The notes beneath the pieces are model-generated. The model ran no database searches and had not been told where the DNA came from. It saw nothing but the letters and a program-made list of their open reading frames with translations. Shown here piece by piece: positions 45,814 to 57,682 of a stretch of DNA of 64,000 nucleotides. Every line of letters begins with the position of its first letter. Within the stretch, counting starts at the first letter, position 1. Source of the stretch: Thermus composti (GTDB lineage Bacteria; Deinococcota; Deinococci; Deinococcales; Thermaceae); the NCBI RefSeq assembly GCF_014647535.1, contig NZ_BMPJ01000001.1, positions 83,641 through 147,640 on the forward strand. The letters run 5' to 3'. Made by a program: the position numbers and the translations under genes.

Positions 45814-47229
45814 ATGTTGGCCCACGAGCTTCGCGCCCGCCTGGCCCGCAAGGAGCTTTCCCCCAAGGAGGTGGCCGAGGCCTACCTGAAGCGGGTCCAG
45901 GCCCTTGACCCCGGGCTTGGGGCCTTCCTCACCCTCAACGAGAGGGTGTTGGAGGAGGCGGAGCGGGTGGACCCGGGCCTCCCCTTGGCCGGGCTTCCCG
46001 TGGCGGTGAAGGACAACATCGTCACCAAGGGCCTCCGCACCACGGCGGGAAGCCGCCTTCTGGAGACCTTCATCCCCCCTTACGAGGCCACCGCCATCGC
46101 CCGGCTTAGGGCCCTTGGGGCCTTGGTCCTGGGCAAGACCAACCTGGACGAGTTCGGCATGGGCTCCTCCACGGAGCACTCCGCCTTCTTCCCCACCAAA
46201 AACCCTTTTGACCCAGGAAGGGTCCCCGGGGGCTCCAGCGGGGGAAGCGCCGCGGCGGTGGCCGCGGACCTGGTCCCCTTGGCCTTGGGCTCGGACACGG
46301 GGGGAAGTGTCCGCCAGCCCGCCGCCTTCTGCGGGGTCTACGGCCTCAAGCCCACCTACGGTCGGGTGAGCCGCTATGGCCTCATCGCTTACGCCTCGAG
46401 CCTGGACCAGATCGGCCCCCTGGCCCGCTCCGTGCGGGATCTGGCCCTCCTCATGGACGCCATGGCGGGCTTTGACCCCCTGGACGCCACCAGCCTGGAC
46501 CTCCCGCCCCGCTTCCAGGAGGCTTTGGCCGAGCCCCTTTCCCCTTTGCGCCTTGGGGTGGTGCGGGAGGCCCTTTCCGGCAATAGCCCCGGGGTGGAAA
46601 GGGCCTTGGGGGAAGCCCTCGAGGTCTTCCGGACCTTGGGCTTTGGGATTAAGGAGGTGTCTTGGCCTACGCTTCCCTTGGCCCTGAACGCCTACTACAT
46701 CCTGGCCCCGGCGGAGGCCAGCGCCAACCTGGCCCGCTACGATGGGACCCTCTACGGCTACCGGGCGGAAGGGGAGGAGCTTTGGCCCGTGGTGGAGGCC
46801 ACCCGGGGGCGGTTTGGCCTCGAGGTCAAGCGCCGCATCCTGGTGGGCACCTTCGTCCTCTCTAGCGGCTACTACGAGGCCTACTACGCTCGGGCCCAGG
46901 CCTTCCGCAGGCGGCTTAGGGCCGAGGCCAAGGCCCTTTTCCAGGAGGTGGACGCCCTCCTCCTCCCCACCACCCCCCACCCCGCCTTCCCCTTAGGGGG
47001 GAGGCCCGACCCCTTGGCCATGTACCGAGAGGACCTCTACACCGTGGGGGCGAGCCTTGCGGGCCTGCCCGCCCTCTCCTTCCCCGCGGGCTTTGAGGGG
47101 CACCTGCCCGTGGGCCTCCAGCTTGTGGCCCCCTGGGGCCAGGACGAGCGCCTCCTGCGGGTGGCCTTGGCCTTTGAGGAGGCCACGGACCGGGCCTTCC
47201 TGCGGACCCCCTTGGGGGAGGCCTTCTAG
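45814..47229 (+). CDS. gatA: Glutamyl-tRNA(Gln)/Asp-tRNA(Asn) amidotransferase subunit A
   Basis: 471 residues of the amidase signature family. Catalytic Lys in VAVKDNI (~68), Gly/Ser-rich [20 protein letters not shown] with the cis-Ser and nucleophile Ser near 144-170 ([17 protein letters not shown]). It supplies ammonia for transamidation of Glu-tRNA(Gln)/Asp-tRNA(Asn) with GatB/GatC, which are not in this window. ATG 45814 is 6 bases behind TATAGT (45802-45807), a box that contains the miaA stop codon. Confidence 0.95.
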   Translation: MLAHELRARLARKELSPKEVAEAYLKRVQALDPGLGAFLTLNERVLEEAERVDPGLPLAGLPVAVKDNIVTKGLRTTAGSRLLETFIPPYEATAIARLRALGALVLGKTNLDEFGMGSSTEHSAFFPTKNPFDPGRVPGGSSGGSAAAVAADLVPLALGSDTGGSVRQPAAFCGVYGLKPTYGRVSRYGLIAYASSLDQIGPLARSVRDLALLMDAMAGFDPLDATSLDLPPRFQEALAEPLSPLRLGVVREALSGNSPGVERALGEALEVFRTLGFGIKEVSWPTLPLALNAYYILAPAEASANLARYDGTLYGYRAEGEELWPVVEATRGRFGLEVKRRILVGTFVLSSGYYEAYYARAQAFRRRLRAEAKALFQEVDALLLPTTPHPAFPLGGRPDPLAMYREDLYTVGASLAGLPALSFPAGFEGHLPVGLQLVAPWGQDERLLRVALAFEEATDRAFLRTPLGEAF

Positions 47230-47972
47230 TGGACCCCTCCTTCCGCCTCCGCCTGGCCACCCGCCTGGCCCAGCGGCTTAGGGCCTTGGGCAGGCCCTCT
47301 TCCTGGGAGGAGCTAGGCGAGGCCTTGGGGCTTAGGGGGCCCGTGGAGCCCGTGGTGCGGCCCCTTCTGGACGGGCGCTTCTACCTGGAGGAGGGGGTGG
47401 GGCTTTGGGAGTGGCGTTACCCCTTTCCCCCGAGGGGGGAGGCGGTGGTGGTCTTGGACCTGGAGACCACGGGGCTCGCCCCGGGCCTGGACGAGGTCAT
47501 AGAGGTGGGGCTTGTGCGCCTCGAGGGGGAGAAACGCATCCCCTTCCAGCGTCTGGTCCGCCCCTCCCGCCCTCCAAGCCCCTTCGTGCTCCGCCTCACG
47601 GGGATCCCTTGGGAGGCCCTGGAGGAAGCCCCCTCCTTGGAGGAGGTCCTGGAGGAGGCTTACCCCCTCCTCCAGGGGGCCACCCTGGTCATCCACAACG
47701 CCTCCTTTGATCTGGGGTTTTTGAGGCCCGCCCTGGAGGGGATGGGCCTCCCTTTGGAAAACCCGGTGGTGGACTCCGTGCGCCTGGCCCGAAAGGCCTT
47801 TAGGGGGCTAAGGCGCTACGGCCTGGACGCCCTTTCCGAGGTCTTGGAGCTTCCGCCCCGGGGGACGCATAGGGCCTTGGCTGATGCGGAGCGGGCCTTG
47901 ACCGTGGTCCGCGAGGGGTATTATGGGCTTACGGCAGGGTACCCTTGCCTTCTCCGGAATTTAGGGAGGTAG
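47229..47972 (+). CDS. DnaQ-like 3'-5' exonuclease with N-terminal extension
   Basis: 247 residues. The DEDDh exonuclease spans ~70-235: ExoI VVLDLETTGL, ExoII HNASFDLGFL, ExoIII HRALADAERA. The first ~65 residues are a helical/winged-helix-like extension (WEELGEALGLRGPVEPVVRP) that is not part of the standard domain. It could be a proofreading epsilon-like subunit, but a repair exonuclease is also possible. GTG 47229 overlaps the gatA stop by one base. Confidence 0.88.
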   Translation: MDPSFRLRLATRLAQRLRALGRPSSWEELGEALGLRGPVEPVVRPLLDGRFYLEEGVGLWEWRYPFPPRGEAVVVLDLETTGLAPGLDEVIEVGLVRLEGEKRIPFQRLVRPSRPPSPFVLRLTGIPWEALEEAPSLEEVLEEAYPLLQGATLVIHNASFDLGFLRPALEGMGLPLENPVVDSVRLARKAFRGLRRYGLDALSEVLELPPRGTHRALADAERALTVVREGYYGLTAGYPCLLRNLGR

Positions 47973-47973
47973 G

Positions 47974-49023
47974 ATGACCACCCGCTACGTATTAACCAGC
48001 GCCTGTATTCAAAACGGCACCATGACCCTCACCCTCTCCCTCCGCCGCCACCTCCAGGGTCGGGAAAGGGCCCGGTTCGTGGACGAGGACGGGGAGGTTT
48101 ACGAGGTGGAGGTGGACTGGAAGGCGGGCGTGGTGCGGGGGCTTGGGCCCTATTACGCCAAAAGGCGGCTTGCCGTGAACGAGGCGGTCCTCCTCCACTT
48201 CCGGGGGGAGGAGGTGGAGCTCCAGGCCGCTCCCCGGTCCGCCCCGAGGGGGGAGCCCAAGGAGGCGAGGCCCGCCCCTTCTCTCCCCCCCGAGGAACCC
48301 AAACGCCGGGTGCGGGTCACCCCCTATCCCAAGGAGGTCCTCTTCCCCCACGAGCCCAAGCGCCTAGAGCCCCCGGGGGTGAGCGAGGACCTGGGCCGGC
48401 TGGGCTTCGTCCTGGAAGGGGGGCCTCCTTGGGTCTACAAGGCCTCCCTGGGGCGCCGTCAGGTGGTCCTCGCCCTCCTGCGGCTTGGGGAGGGGGAGCC
48501 GGAGGACCTCAAGCCCTTCCGCCGCCAAGGGGCTTATACCGCCTACCTGGCCCCCGAGTCCCAGAAGGCGTCTTTGCCCGAGGGGGTGGGCTTCGTCTCC
48601 CCGGAGGCCCTAAGCCGGCTCCTCCGCCTTAAGGGGCGCTTCCCCTTAAGCTCTCTGGACCTCGAGGACCTCCTCCGCCAGGGGAGGGTGGACCTCGAGG
48701 CGGTGGAGGCCCTGGAGGACCGGCTGGTGGCGGAGTTCTCCGAGCGGGGAGCCTTCGCCTCCCTCCTTCTTCTCCTGGCGAAAAAGCCCATGGGGGAGGT
48801 CTTTTTGCTGGCGGATCTGGAGGCCGAGGCCCTGGAGGAGGGCCTGATCCCCGAGGTGGTGCGCCAGGGGGTGGAAACCCTGGCCCAGCCCCCTTTTCTC
48901 CTCCTCAAGCGCCTTTCCCCGGGAGAGTTCTTGCTTAGGCAGGGGGTGGAGGAGGCCTTGGAGGACCTAATGGCCTTCGCCCAAGGGCTGAAGGCCCGGC
49001 TTAGCCGCGTCCGGAGCGCCTGA
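47974..49023 (+). CDS. Unknown protein with possible N-terminal beta-barrel DNA-binding domain
   Basis: 349 residues. The N-terminal ~85 residues (LTLSLRRHLQGRERARFVDE, then EVYEVEVDWKAGVVRGLGPY) look like a small beta barrel of the AbrB or B3/EcoRII-N sort. This is followed by a Pro-rich linker (~88-120) and a C-terminal region of mixed helices (from ~125). I do not recognise the family. It follows the exonuclease by one base, so the two are probably an operon; a DNA-related role is an inference from that. Its 3' end overlaps the convergent csaB by 23 bases. Confidence 0.65.
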   Translation: MTTRYVLTSACIQNGTMTLTLSLRRHLQGRERARFVDEDGEVYEVEVDWKAGVVRGLGPYYAKRRLAVNEAVLLHFRGEEVELQAAPRSAPRGEPKEARPAPSLPPEEPKRRVRVTPYPKEVLFPHEPKRLEPPGVSEDLGRLGFVLEGGPPWVYKASLGRRQVVLALLRLGEGEPEDLKPFRRQGAYTAYLAPESQKASLPEGVGFVSPEALSRLLRLKGRFPLSSLDLEDLLRQGRVDLEAVEALEDRLVAEFSERGAFASLLLLLAKKPMGEVFLLADLEAEALEEGLIPEVVRQGVETLAQPPFLLLKRLSPGEFLLRQGVEEALEDLMAFAQGLKARLSRVRSA

Positions 49024-49974
49024 CGGGGATGCCCTCCCCCAGGACCCGGTCAAAGCTCTCCCGGGCCCTGGCCTTGAGGGCGGCCACCTTCTCCCAGTTG
49101 GGGGCCCGGCCGTAAAGGGCCGCCTTGTAGAGCTGGATGGGGTCCCCGGGGAGGTCCTGGTAGTAGGCCTCCGTCTCCTTGGCGAAGGCGGCCACCTTGG
49201 GATCGTAGGCCACCCCGGCGAAGGGGGTGCCGGCGGCCGCCGCCAGGATGAGGCCGTGAAGGCGCATGGAGATCACGTACCCCGCCTGGGCCGCCAGGTA
49301 GAGGAGGCGGCGGGGGTCGGAGGTCTTCTCAATGCGGTGCAGGTAGAAGACGCTGGCCACCTCGTCGTCGTAGCCGGGCTGGAGGAGGAGGACCAGGACC
49401 TGCTTGCCCTCGTGCACCAGATGGTTGGCGGCGATATACAGGTTTTTCAATGACTCCCGGTCCACCCCGGCCCGGGGGATGACCAGGACCAGGTCCTCCT
49501 CCCGCTTCACCGGGGGCGGGGTGAGGAGGAGGGCGGGGTCGGCCCCCAAGGTGCCGGAGAGGCCAAGCCTTTGGGCGTACTCCAGGGAGTCCTGGTCCCG
49601 GAAGACGAGGGGCACCCCCTTGAGGGCCCGCCGCACCTGCCGCTCGCCCCAAGGGGAGAGGGGGCCTAGGGACTGGTTGAAGACCACCACCCGCTTGCGG
49701 AAGAAGCGGGCGGCCCGAAGCACCGAGAGGTAGTAGAGGAGGCTTAGGGGGCTGGTGGCGTCCTGCAGAAGCCCTCCTCCGCCCAAAAGCCAGAGGTCCG
49801 CCCGGAGGAGGGCCAAGGGGTTCAGGCGGTGGTAGGCCCGGACCCCGTGGGTTTCCCGGGTGTGCCGGGGGTCCCCGGAGAGGGCCACCACCTCGTGGCC
49901 CCTGGCCCTAAGCTCCCGGACGATGGCCTCGAGGATCGCCTCGTCCCCCGTGTTCCTAAAGCCGTAGTACCCCG

Positions 49975-49990
<16 letters not shown>
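49001..49990 (-). CDS. csaB: Polysaccharide pyruvyl transferase CsaB
   Basis: 329 residues of the CsaB family. Motifs: GYYGFRNTGDEAILEAI at the N terminus, WLLGGGGLLQD near 69, FRDQDSLEYA near 128, and ISMRLHGLILAAAAGTPFAG near 228. It adds pyruvate to the secondary cell-wall polysaccharide, which lets SLH domains of S-layer proteins bind. ATG 49990 overlaps the upstream DUF5693 gene by 16 bases, a pairing seen in S-layer bearing bacteria. Confidence 0.92.
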
Positions 49991-53487
<3,497 letters not shown>

Positions 53488-53561
53488 GCTTCCTCCTTGG
53501 CCCCGCGCTGTGAGCCACCTTTGGGCCCATCGGGGGTCGGGTTCATTTTAACAAGGTTTGC

Positions 53562-53574
53562 ACACCCGGGGTGT
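53562..53574. promoter_or_regulatory. Palindrome between malK and mscL
   Basis: ACACCC-G-GGGTGT, a perfect 13-bp dyad, 74 bases from the malK start and 43 from the mscL start. It overlaps the plausible mscL promoter (TTTGCA 53557-53562, TAGGGT 53579-53584) and lies near the malK promoter region (TAAAAT on minus, ~53545-53550). Possible operator; no regulator recognised. Confidence 0.4.
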
Positions 53575-53617
53575 AAGGTAGGGTTGCCCGGCAAGGGGCT
53601 TTCCACAAGGAGGCGCT

Positions 53618-53992
53618 ATGTGGCAAGGGTTTAAAAACTTTCTCATGCGGGGCAACGTGGTGGATCTGGCAGTGGCGGTAATCTTAGGTGGCGCTTTTGG
53701 CCAGGTGGTGAACTCCCTGGTGGCGGACGTCCTCACGCCCTTGATCGGCGCCTTGGGGGGTGTCCCGGACTTTTCCGCGGTAAAGCTGGGCCCCATCGCC
53801 CTCGGTAAGTTCGTCAACGCCCTTCTGAACTTCGCGGTGGTGGCGGCCGCCATCTACTTCCTGGTGGTGACGCCCATGCAAGCGGTGCAAAGGCGCTTGA
53901 AGGGGGCGGAAGCTCCTTCTCCCCCTCCCGAGCCGCCGGAGGAGGTCAAGCTTCTTCGGGAGATCCTGGAGGAGTTGCGGAAAAAGGCCTAA
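53618..53992 (+). CDS. mscL: Large-conductance mechanosensitive channel
   Basis: 124 residues. N-terminal amphipathic helix (WQGFKNFLMRGNVVDLAVAV), first pore helix AVILGGAFGQVVNSLVADVL, periplasmic loop, second helix ALLNFAVVAAAIYFLVVTPM, and a charged C-terminal helix (EEVKLLREILEELRKK). It opens under osmotic downshock. ATG 53618 has AAGGAGG upstream. The 3' end overlaps the convergent gene by 47 bases. Confidence 0.95.
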   Translation: MWQGFKNFLMRGNVVDLAVAVILGGAFGQVVNSLVADVLTPLIGALGGVPDFSAVKLGPIALGKFVNALLNFAVVAAAIYFLVVTPMQAVQRRLKGAEAPSPPPEPPEEVKLLREILEELRKKA

Positions 53993-54797
53993 GCCGGTTC
54001 CAAAGAAAAAGGGCCAGATACCCAAGGCCGAGCTCGGGCCTGGGTTCTGTACCCACCGAGAGGGCGAAGGCGTGGAAGAGGAGGCTTTCTAAGGCGTGCC
54101 GGGGGCTTCTTAGGAAGAGGTCCTTGAGGGCTGGGCCCTGCCGGAGGGCAAGAAGCCCCAAATAGGGGAGGTAGGCCCAAGGCCCCGTGGGAAAGCCCAG
54201 GGCGGAGACCCCCACGCTTAACCAGGCCAGGCCCCGGGCCCAGGGGAGGGGGTCTTGGCCTAGGGGCTGGAGGGCGTCCCAGGAAGGGGCTTCCTCCCCG
54301 GGCCAGGGGGCGCGGAAGAGGAAAAGCCTCTTCCCCTCGTGGCCGCCCAGGTAAAGCCCGGGGTCGGGGGCCACGCCTAGGGGAAGGAGGTGGGCGGGGT
54401 TTTCCCGGAGGGCGGCGTGGAGGTGGGGGTCTAGGGGGAGGCCGTCCACCAGGTACCAAGCGTGGGGCTTGCCCGAGAGGAGAAAGCCCAAGGCCCTTTC
54501 CACCCGGTGCCCCCGGTGGGCCAAAATCCCCGGCCAGGCCTCGAGGGGCTCGCCCCTTAGGTATTCCCGCCAGGCCGGGGCTTCTCGCAAGGGGCGGGTC
54601 TTGAGGCGGAAGCGGACCCGGACCTCCTCCCCCTCCTCCAGGGCGAAGCGGGCCAGGAGGTTGCCCTGGGCCTCGTAGACCTTTAGGGGCCTGTGGGAGA
54701 GGCTCACCTCCTCCACCTCCTGCCCCGGGAGGCTTTGGGGGAGGGGAAGGAGGTATTCGCCAGGGGATGGGGCCCGGAAGCGGAGGGCGTAGACCAC
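53946..54797 (-). CDS. Unknown protein with C-terminal membrane segments
   Basis: 283 residues from GTG 54797, which lies 7 bases behind TATCGT on the minus strand. The N-terminal ~190 residues look like beta-rich soluble domains (LRFRAPSPGEYLLPLPQSLP, EEVSLSHRPLKVYEAQGNLL), followed by hydrophobic segments (ARGLAWLSVGVSALGFPTG, HALESLLFHAFALSVGTEP, LGLGYLALFLW). I recognise no family. Its last 47 bases are antisense to the mscL end, an unusually long convergent overlap; the true protein may end slightly earlier if a stop was lost. Confidence 0.6.
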   Translation of the reverse strand: MVYALRFRAPSPGEYLLPLPQSLPGQEVEEVSLSHRPLKVYEAQGNLLARFALEEGEEVRVRFRLKTRPLREAPAWREYLRGEPLEAWPGILAHRGHRVERALGFLLSGKPHAWYLVDGLPLDPHLHAALRENPAHLLPLGVAPDPGLYLGGHEGKRLFLFRAPWPGEEAPSWDALQPLGQDPLPWARGLAWLSVGVSALGFPTGPWAYLPYLGLLALRQGPALKDLFLRSPRHALESLLFHAFALSVGTEPRPELGLGYLALFLWNRLRPFSATPPGSPEEA

Positions 54798-54804
54798 GGG
54801 GACT

Positions 54805-54814
54805 ACGATACACT
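54805..54814. promoter_or_regulatory. Overlapping back-to-back -10 boxes
   Basis: In ACGATACACT the minus strand reads TATCGT (54805-54810) and the plus strand TACACT (54809-54814), sharing the central TA. They lie 7 and 6 bases before the two divergent start codons. The geometry and the 23-base start-to-start gap are identical to those at 18036-18045. Confidence 0.55.
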
Positions 54815-54820
54815 TTTCCC

Positions 54821-55879
54821 ATGGACTGGCTCCTCACCCCGGGTCCCGTAAGGCTTCACCCCAAGGCTTTGGAGGCTCTTTCTCGGCCGCAGCTTCACCA
54901 CCGCACCGCCCCCGCCCGGGAGGTCTTCCTGAAGGCCAGGGCCCTCCTTAAGGCGGCCTTCCGCACGGAAGGGGAGGTTCTGATCCTCACGGGAAGCGGC
55001 ACCCTGGCCATGGAGGCCCTGGTTAAAAACCTCTTCGCCCCCGGGGAAAGGGTCTTGGTGCCCGTCTACGGCAAGTTCTCCGAGCGCTTCTACGAGATCG
55101 CCCTCGAGGCGGGCCTGGAGGCCCACCGCCTGGACTATCCCTACGGCCAGGTGCCGAGCCCCGCGGACGTGGCCCGGGAGGGCTACGCCGGGCTCCTTTT
55201 GGTCCACTCGGAGACCTCCACCGGGGCCTTGGTGGACCTCCCCGCCCTGAGCCGGGCCTTTAAAGAGGCCAACCCGGACGCTTTGGTGGGGGCGGACATG
55301 GTGACGAGCCTCCTCGTGTGGGAGGTGGCCCTGGAGGCCTACGGGGTGGACGCCGCCCTTTCGGGAAGCCAAAAGGGCCTCATGTGCCCCCCGGGCCTCG
55401 GCTTCGTGGCCCTTTCCCCAAGGGCCTTGGAGCGCCTGAAGCCCCGGGGCTACTACCTGGACCTTTCCCGGGAGCTTAGGGCGCAGAGGGAAGGGGAGAG
55501 CGCCTGGACCCCGGCCATCAACCTGGTGGGGGCGGTGGCCGCCGTCTTGGAGGAGGTGCTTCCCCGCCTGGAGGCGCACCTTTCCCTCAAGGCCTGGCAG
55601 AACGGCCTTCTCTACGAGGTGGGGGAGGGCTTTGGCCTAAGGCCCGTCCCCGAGGTGAGAAGCCCCGCCGTGGCCGCCTTCTACCTGCCGGAAGGGATCG
55701 CCTACGCCCGGGTGAAGGAGGCCTTCGCCCAAAGGGGGGCGGTGATCGCCGGGGGGCAGGGGCCTTTAAAGGGAAAGATCTTCCGCCTTTCCCTCATGGG
55801 GGCCTACGACCGCTACGAGGCTTTGGGGGTGGCCGCCCTCTTCCGAGAGGTCCTTAGCGAAATTCTTCCAGCTTCTTGA
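54821..55879 (+). CDS. Class V aminotransferase (alanine/serine-glyoxylate type)
   Basis: 352 residues, a PLP enzyme. LLTPGPVRLHPKALEAL at the start, LILTGSGTLAMEALVKNLFA near 58-77, VHSETSTGALVDL near 128, GADMVTSLL near 157 and the PLP-lysine in LSGSQKGLMCPPGLGF (~188). Relatives include alanine-glyoxylate and serine-pyruvate aminotransferases and, in Thermus, enzymes of amino-acid synthesis; the substrate is unproven. ATG 54821 is 6 bases behind TACACT. Its 3' end overlaps the convergent gene by 26 bases. Confidence 0.88.
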   Translation: MDWLLTPGPVRLHPKALEALSRPQLHHRTAPAREVFLKARALLKAAFRTEGEVLILTGSGTLAMEALVKNLFAPGERVLVPVYGKFSERFYEIALEAGLEAHRLDYPYGQVPSPADVAREGYAGLLLVHSETSTGALVDLPALSRAFKEANPDALVGADMVTSLLVWEVALEAYGVDAALSGSQKGLMCPPGLGFVALSPRALERLKPRGYYLDLSRELRAQREGESAWTPAINLVGAVAAVLEEVLPRLEAHLSLKAWQNGLLYEVGEGFGLRPVPEVRSPAVAAFYLPEGIAYARVKEAFAQRGAVIAGGQGPLKGKIFRLSLMGAYDRYEALGVAALFREVLSEILPAS

Positions 55880-56432
55880 GCATCTCCTCCCGGCTATAAA
55901 CCGCCCGGGCCCCGCCCACCAGCTTGGGCCTTGTCTTGGCGGCGAGGAGCACCGCCTCGCCGATCCTCCGCAGGGAAAGCCTCAAGGGCACGGCCACAGG
56001 CCTTAGGTGCATGCCGATGAGGACCCCTCCGATGTCCATCCCCCCGTGGGCCTTAGCCCTTAGGGACTCCACCATCACCGGGTCCTGGAAGCGGAGGAAG
56101 GCCGCCGTGGCCAAGGCCCCCCCCGCCTTGGGGTGGGGGAAAACGGTGACCTCCTCGAGGCCGTAGGCCCGCGCCGCCTCCCTTTCCACCACCAGGGCCC
56201 GGTTCAGGTGCTCGCAGGCCTGGACCGCCACCCACACGCCCCTTTCCAGGAGGGGCGGGAGGAGGCCTTCCAGGATGGTGTGGGCGGCCTCGAGGCTCGG
56301 CCGCGTGCCCACCCTTTCCCCCAGGACCTCGCTTGTGGACCCTCCCAGGACGAAGAGGCTTCCTTGGGGCATGGGGAAGAGGTCCAAAAACTCCCGGATG
56401 GCCCGCTCGGCCGCCTTGCGGATGCCCTCCAT
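55854..56432 (-). CDS. UPF0340/TIGR01440 family protein (YwlG-like)
   Basis: 192 residues of a conserved family of unknown function. Signatures: FVLGGSTSEVLGERVGT near 27-43, QACEHLNRALVVEREAA near 70, and KAHGGMDIGGVLIGMHLRPV near 128. Cys in QACEHLN is conserved in the family as far as I recall. ATG 56432 is 6 bases behind TAGGCT (56439-56444) on the minus strand, so leaderless. Probably a single gene. Confidence 0.88.
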   Translation of the reverse strand: MEGIRKAAERAIREFLDLFPMPQGSLFVLGGSTSEVLGERVGTRPSLEAAHTILEGLLPPLLERGVWVAVQACEHLNRALVVEREAARAYGLEEVTVFPHPKAGGALATAAFLRFQDPVMVESLRAKAHGGMDIGGVLIGMHLRPVAVPLRLSLRRIGEAVLLAAKTRPKLVGGARAVYSREEMLKKLEEFR

Positions 56433-56460
56433 GCCCTTAGCCTACCCCCGGGCCTAGGGC

Positions 56461-57312
56461 TCAGGCCACCCAGAGGTCCAGCACCAGGAAGAGGAACATC
56501 CCCAGGCTCACCCCCACGTTGGCCTGGAAGAAGGCCACGTCCACCTTGGAGAGGTCCTCGGGGGAGACCAGGCGGTGCTCCCAGATGAGGAGGGCCCCCA
56601 CCAAAAGAAGGCCCAGGTGGTAAAGGGGCCCCGCCCCGTAGCTCACCCCGGCCAGGAGGAAGGCGAGCCAGGCCAAAAGGTGGGTGGCCCGGGCGAGAGA
56701 AAGGGCCTTGGGGATGCCGAAGCGGGCGGGGATGCTCTTCACCCCGAAGGCCCGGTCAAAGGCGTAGTCCTGGGTGGCGTAGAGGATGTCAAACCCGGCG
56801 ATCCAAAGCCCCACCCCCGCCCAAAGCCCGTAGGCGGGAGGGGCGAAGCTTCCCGTGACGGCGATCCACCCTCCGGCGGCCGCCGCTCCGATGGTGAGGC
56901 CCAAAACGTAGTGGCAAAGCCAGGTGAAGCGCTTGGTGTAGTGGTAGAAGACCAGGAAGAAAACCGCCACGGGGAGAAGCCTCGCCGTCAAGGGGTTCAG
57001 GGAAAGCCCGGCGTAGACCAAAAGAAGGAGCCCCAAAAGGGCGAGGAAAAGGGTCTCCCAAGGCTTCACCAGGCCCTTGGGGAGGTGGCGGTTCTGGGTG
57101 CGGGGGTTTAGGGCGTCTATGGGCCAGTCTATGAGGCGGTTGAGGGCCATGGCCATGGTCCTCGCCCCCACCATGGCCAGGGTGACCAGGAGAAACGTCC
57201 GCCACCCTGGCCACCCCCCGGCCGCCCAGAGCATCCCCCCGTAGGCGAAGGGGAGGGCGAAAAGGGTGTGCTCAAAGCGCACCAGGTCCAGGTAGAGCTT
57301 CAGGCGGCTCAC
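56461..57312 (-). CDS. UbiA-family prenyltransferase (probable MqnP)
   Basis: 283 residues with eight or nine membrane helices. The first Asp-rich motif is [18 protein letters not shown] near 57-74, the second [18 protein letters not shown] near 185-202. It transfers a polyprenyl chain to an aromatic ring. In Thermus, which makes menaquinone by the futalosine route, the MqnP role is likely. It is translationally coupled to panD (GTGA), an unexpected neighbour. A 4-hydroxybenzoate-type activity cannot be excluded. Confidence 0.88.
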   Translation of the reverse strand: MSRLKLYLDLVRFEHTLFALPFAYGGMLWAAGGWPGWRTFLLVTLAMVGARTMAMALNRLIDWPIDALNPRTQNRHLPKGLVKPWETLFLALLGLLLLVYAGLSLNPLTARLLPVAVFFLVFYHYTKRFTWLCHYVLGLTIGAAAAGGWIAVTGSFAPPAYGLWAGVGLWIAGFDILYATQDYAFDRAFGVKSIPARFGIPKALSLARATHLLAWLAFLLAGVSYGAGPLYHLGLLLVGALLIWEHRLVSPEDLSKVDVAFFQANVGVSLGMFLFLVLDLWVA

Positions 57313-57671
57313 CCTTTGCGGACCTCCAGGATCCGGTTCTTCTCGTCCACCAGGACCACGGTGGGCTTGAGGTTCCTCGCCTCCTCCTCGTCAAAGATCC
57401 CGTAGGCCACCAGGATCACCAGGTCCCCGGGCTTCACCAGGTGGGCGGCGGCCCCGTTGATCTGGACCACCCCCGAGCCCCGGGGGCCGGGGAGGGCGTA
57501 GGTGGTGAGCCGGGCCCCGTTGGTGATGTCGTAGATGTCCACCTGCTCGTAGGGAAGGATCCCGGCGGCCTCCAGCAAGTCCTGGTCCACGGTCACCGAG
57601 CCCACGTAGTGGAGATCGGCCTGGGTCACGGTGGCCCGGTGGATCTTGGCGTGGAACATCACCCGCTTCAC
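57309..57671 (-). CDS. panD: Aspartate 1-decarboxylase
   Basis: 120 residues. It is made as a proenzyme; the self-cleavage site Gly-Ser is in [10 protein letters not shown] (~24-25), giving the pyruvoyl group. [10 protein letters not shown] and [16 protein letters not shown] are conserved. It produces beta-alanine for pantothenate. GTG 57671 gives the full length; it lies 11 bases after the rqcH stop. Other pantothenate genes are not in the window. Confidence 0.95.
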   Translation of the reverse strand: MKRVMFHAKIHRATVTQADLHYVGSVTVDQDLLEAAGILPYEQVDIYDITNGARLTTYALPGPRGSGVVQINGAAAHLVKPGDLVILVAYGIFDEEEARNLKPTVVLVDEKNRILEVRKG

Positions 57672-57682
57672 GGGGTCTAAGT

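Noticed and set aside
53989..54837. Alternative minus-strand frame overlapping the unknown gene
   Set aside because: Pro/Arg/Gly-rich translation with no normal codon pattern; the 53946-54797 frame has the better composition and a -10 box at the right place.
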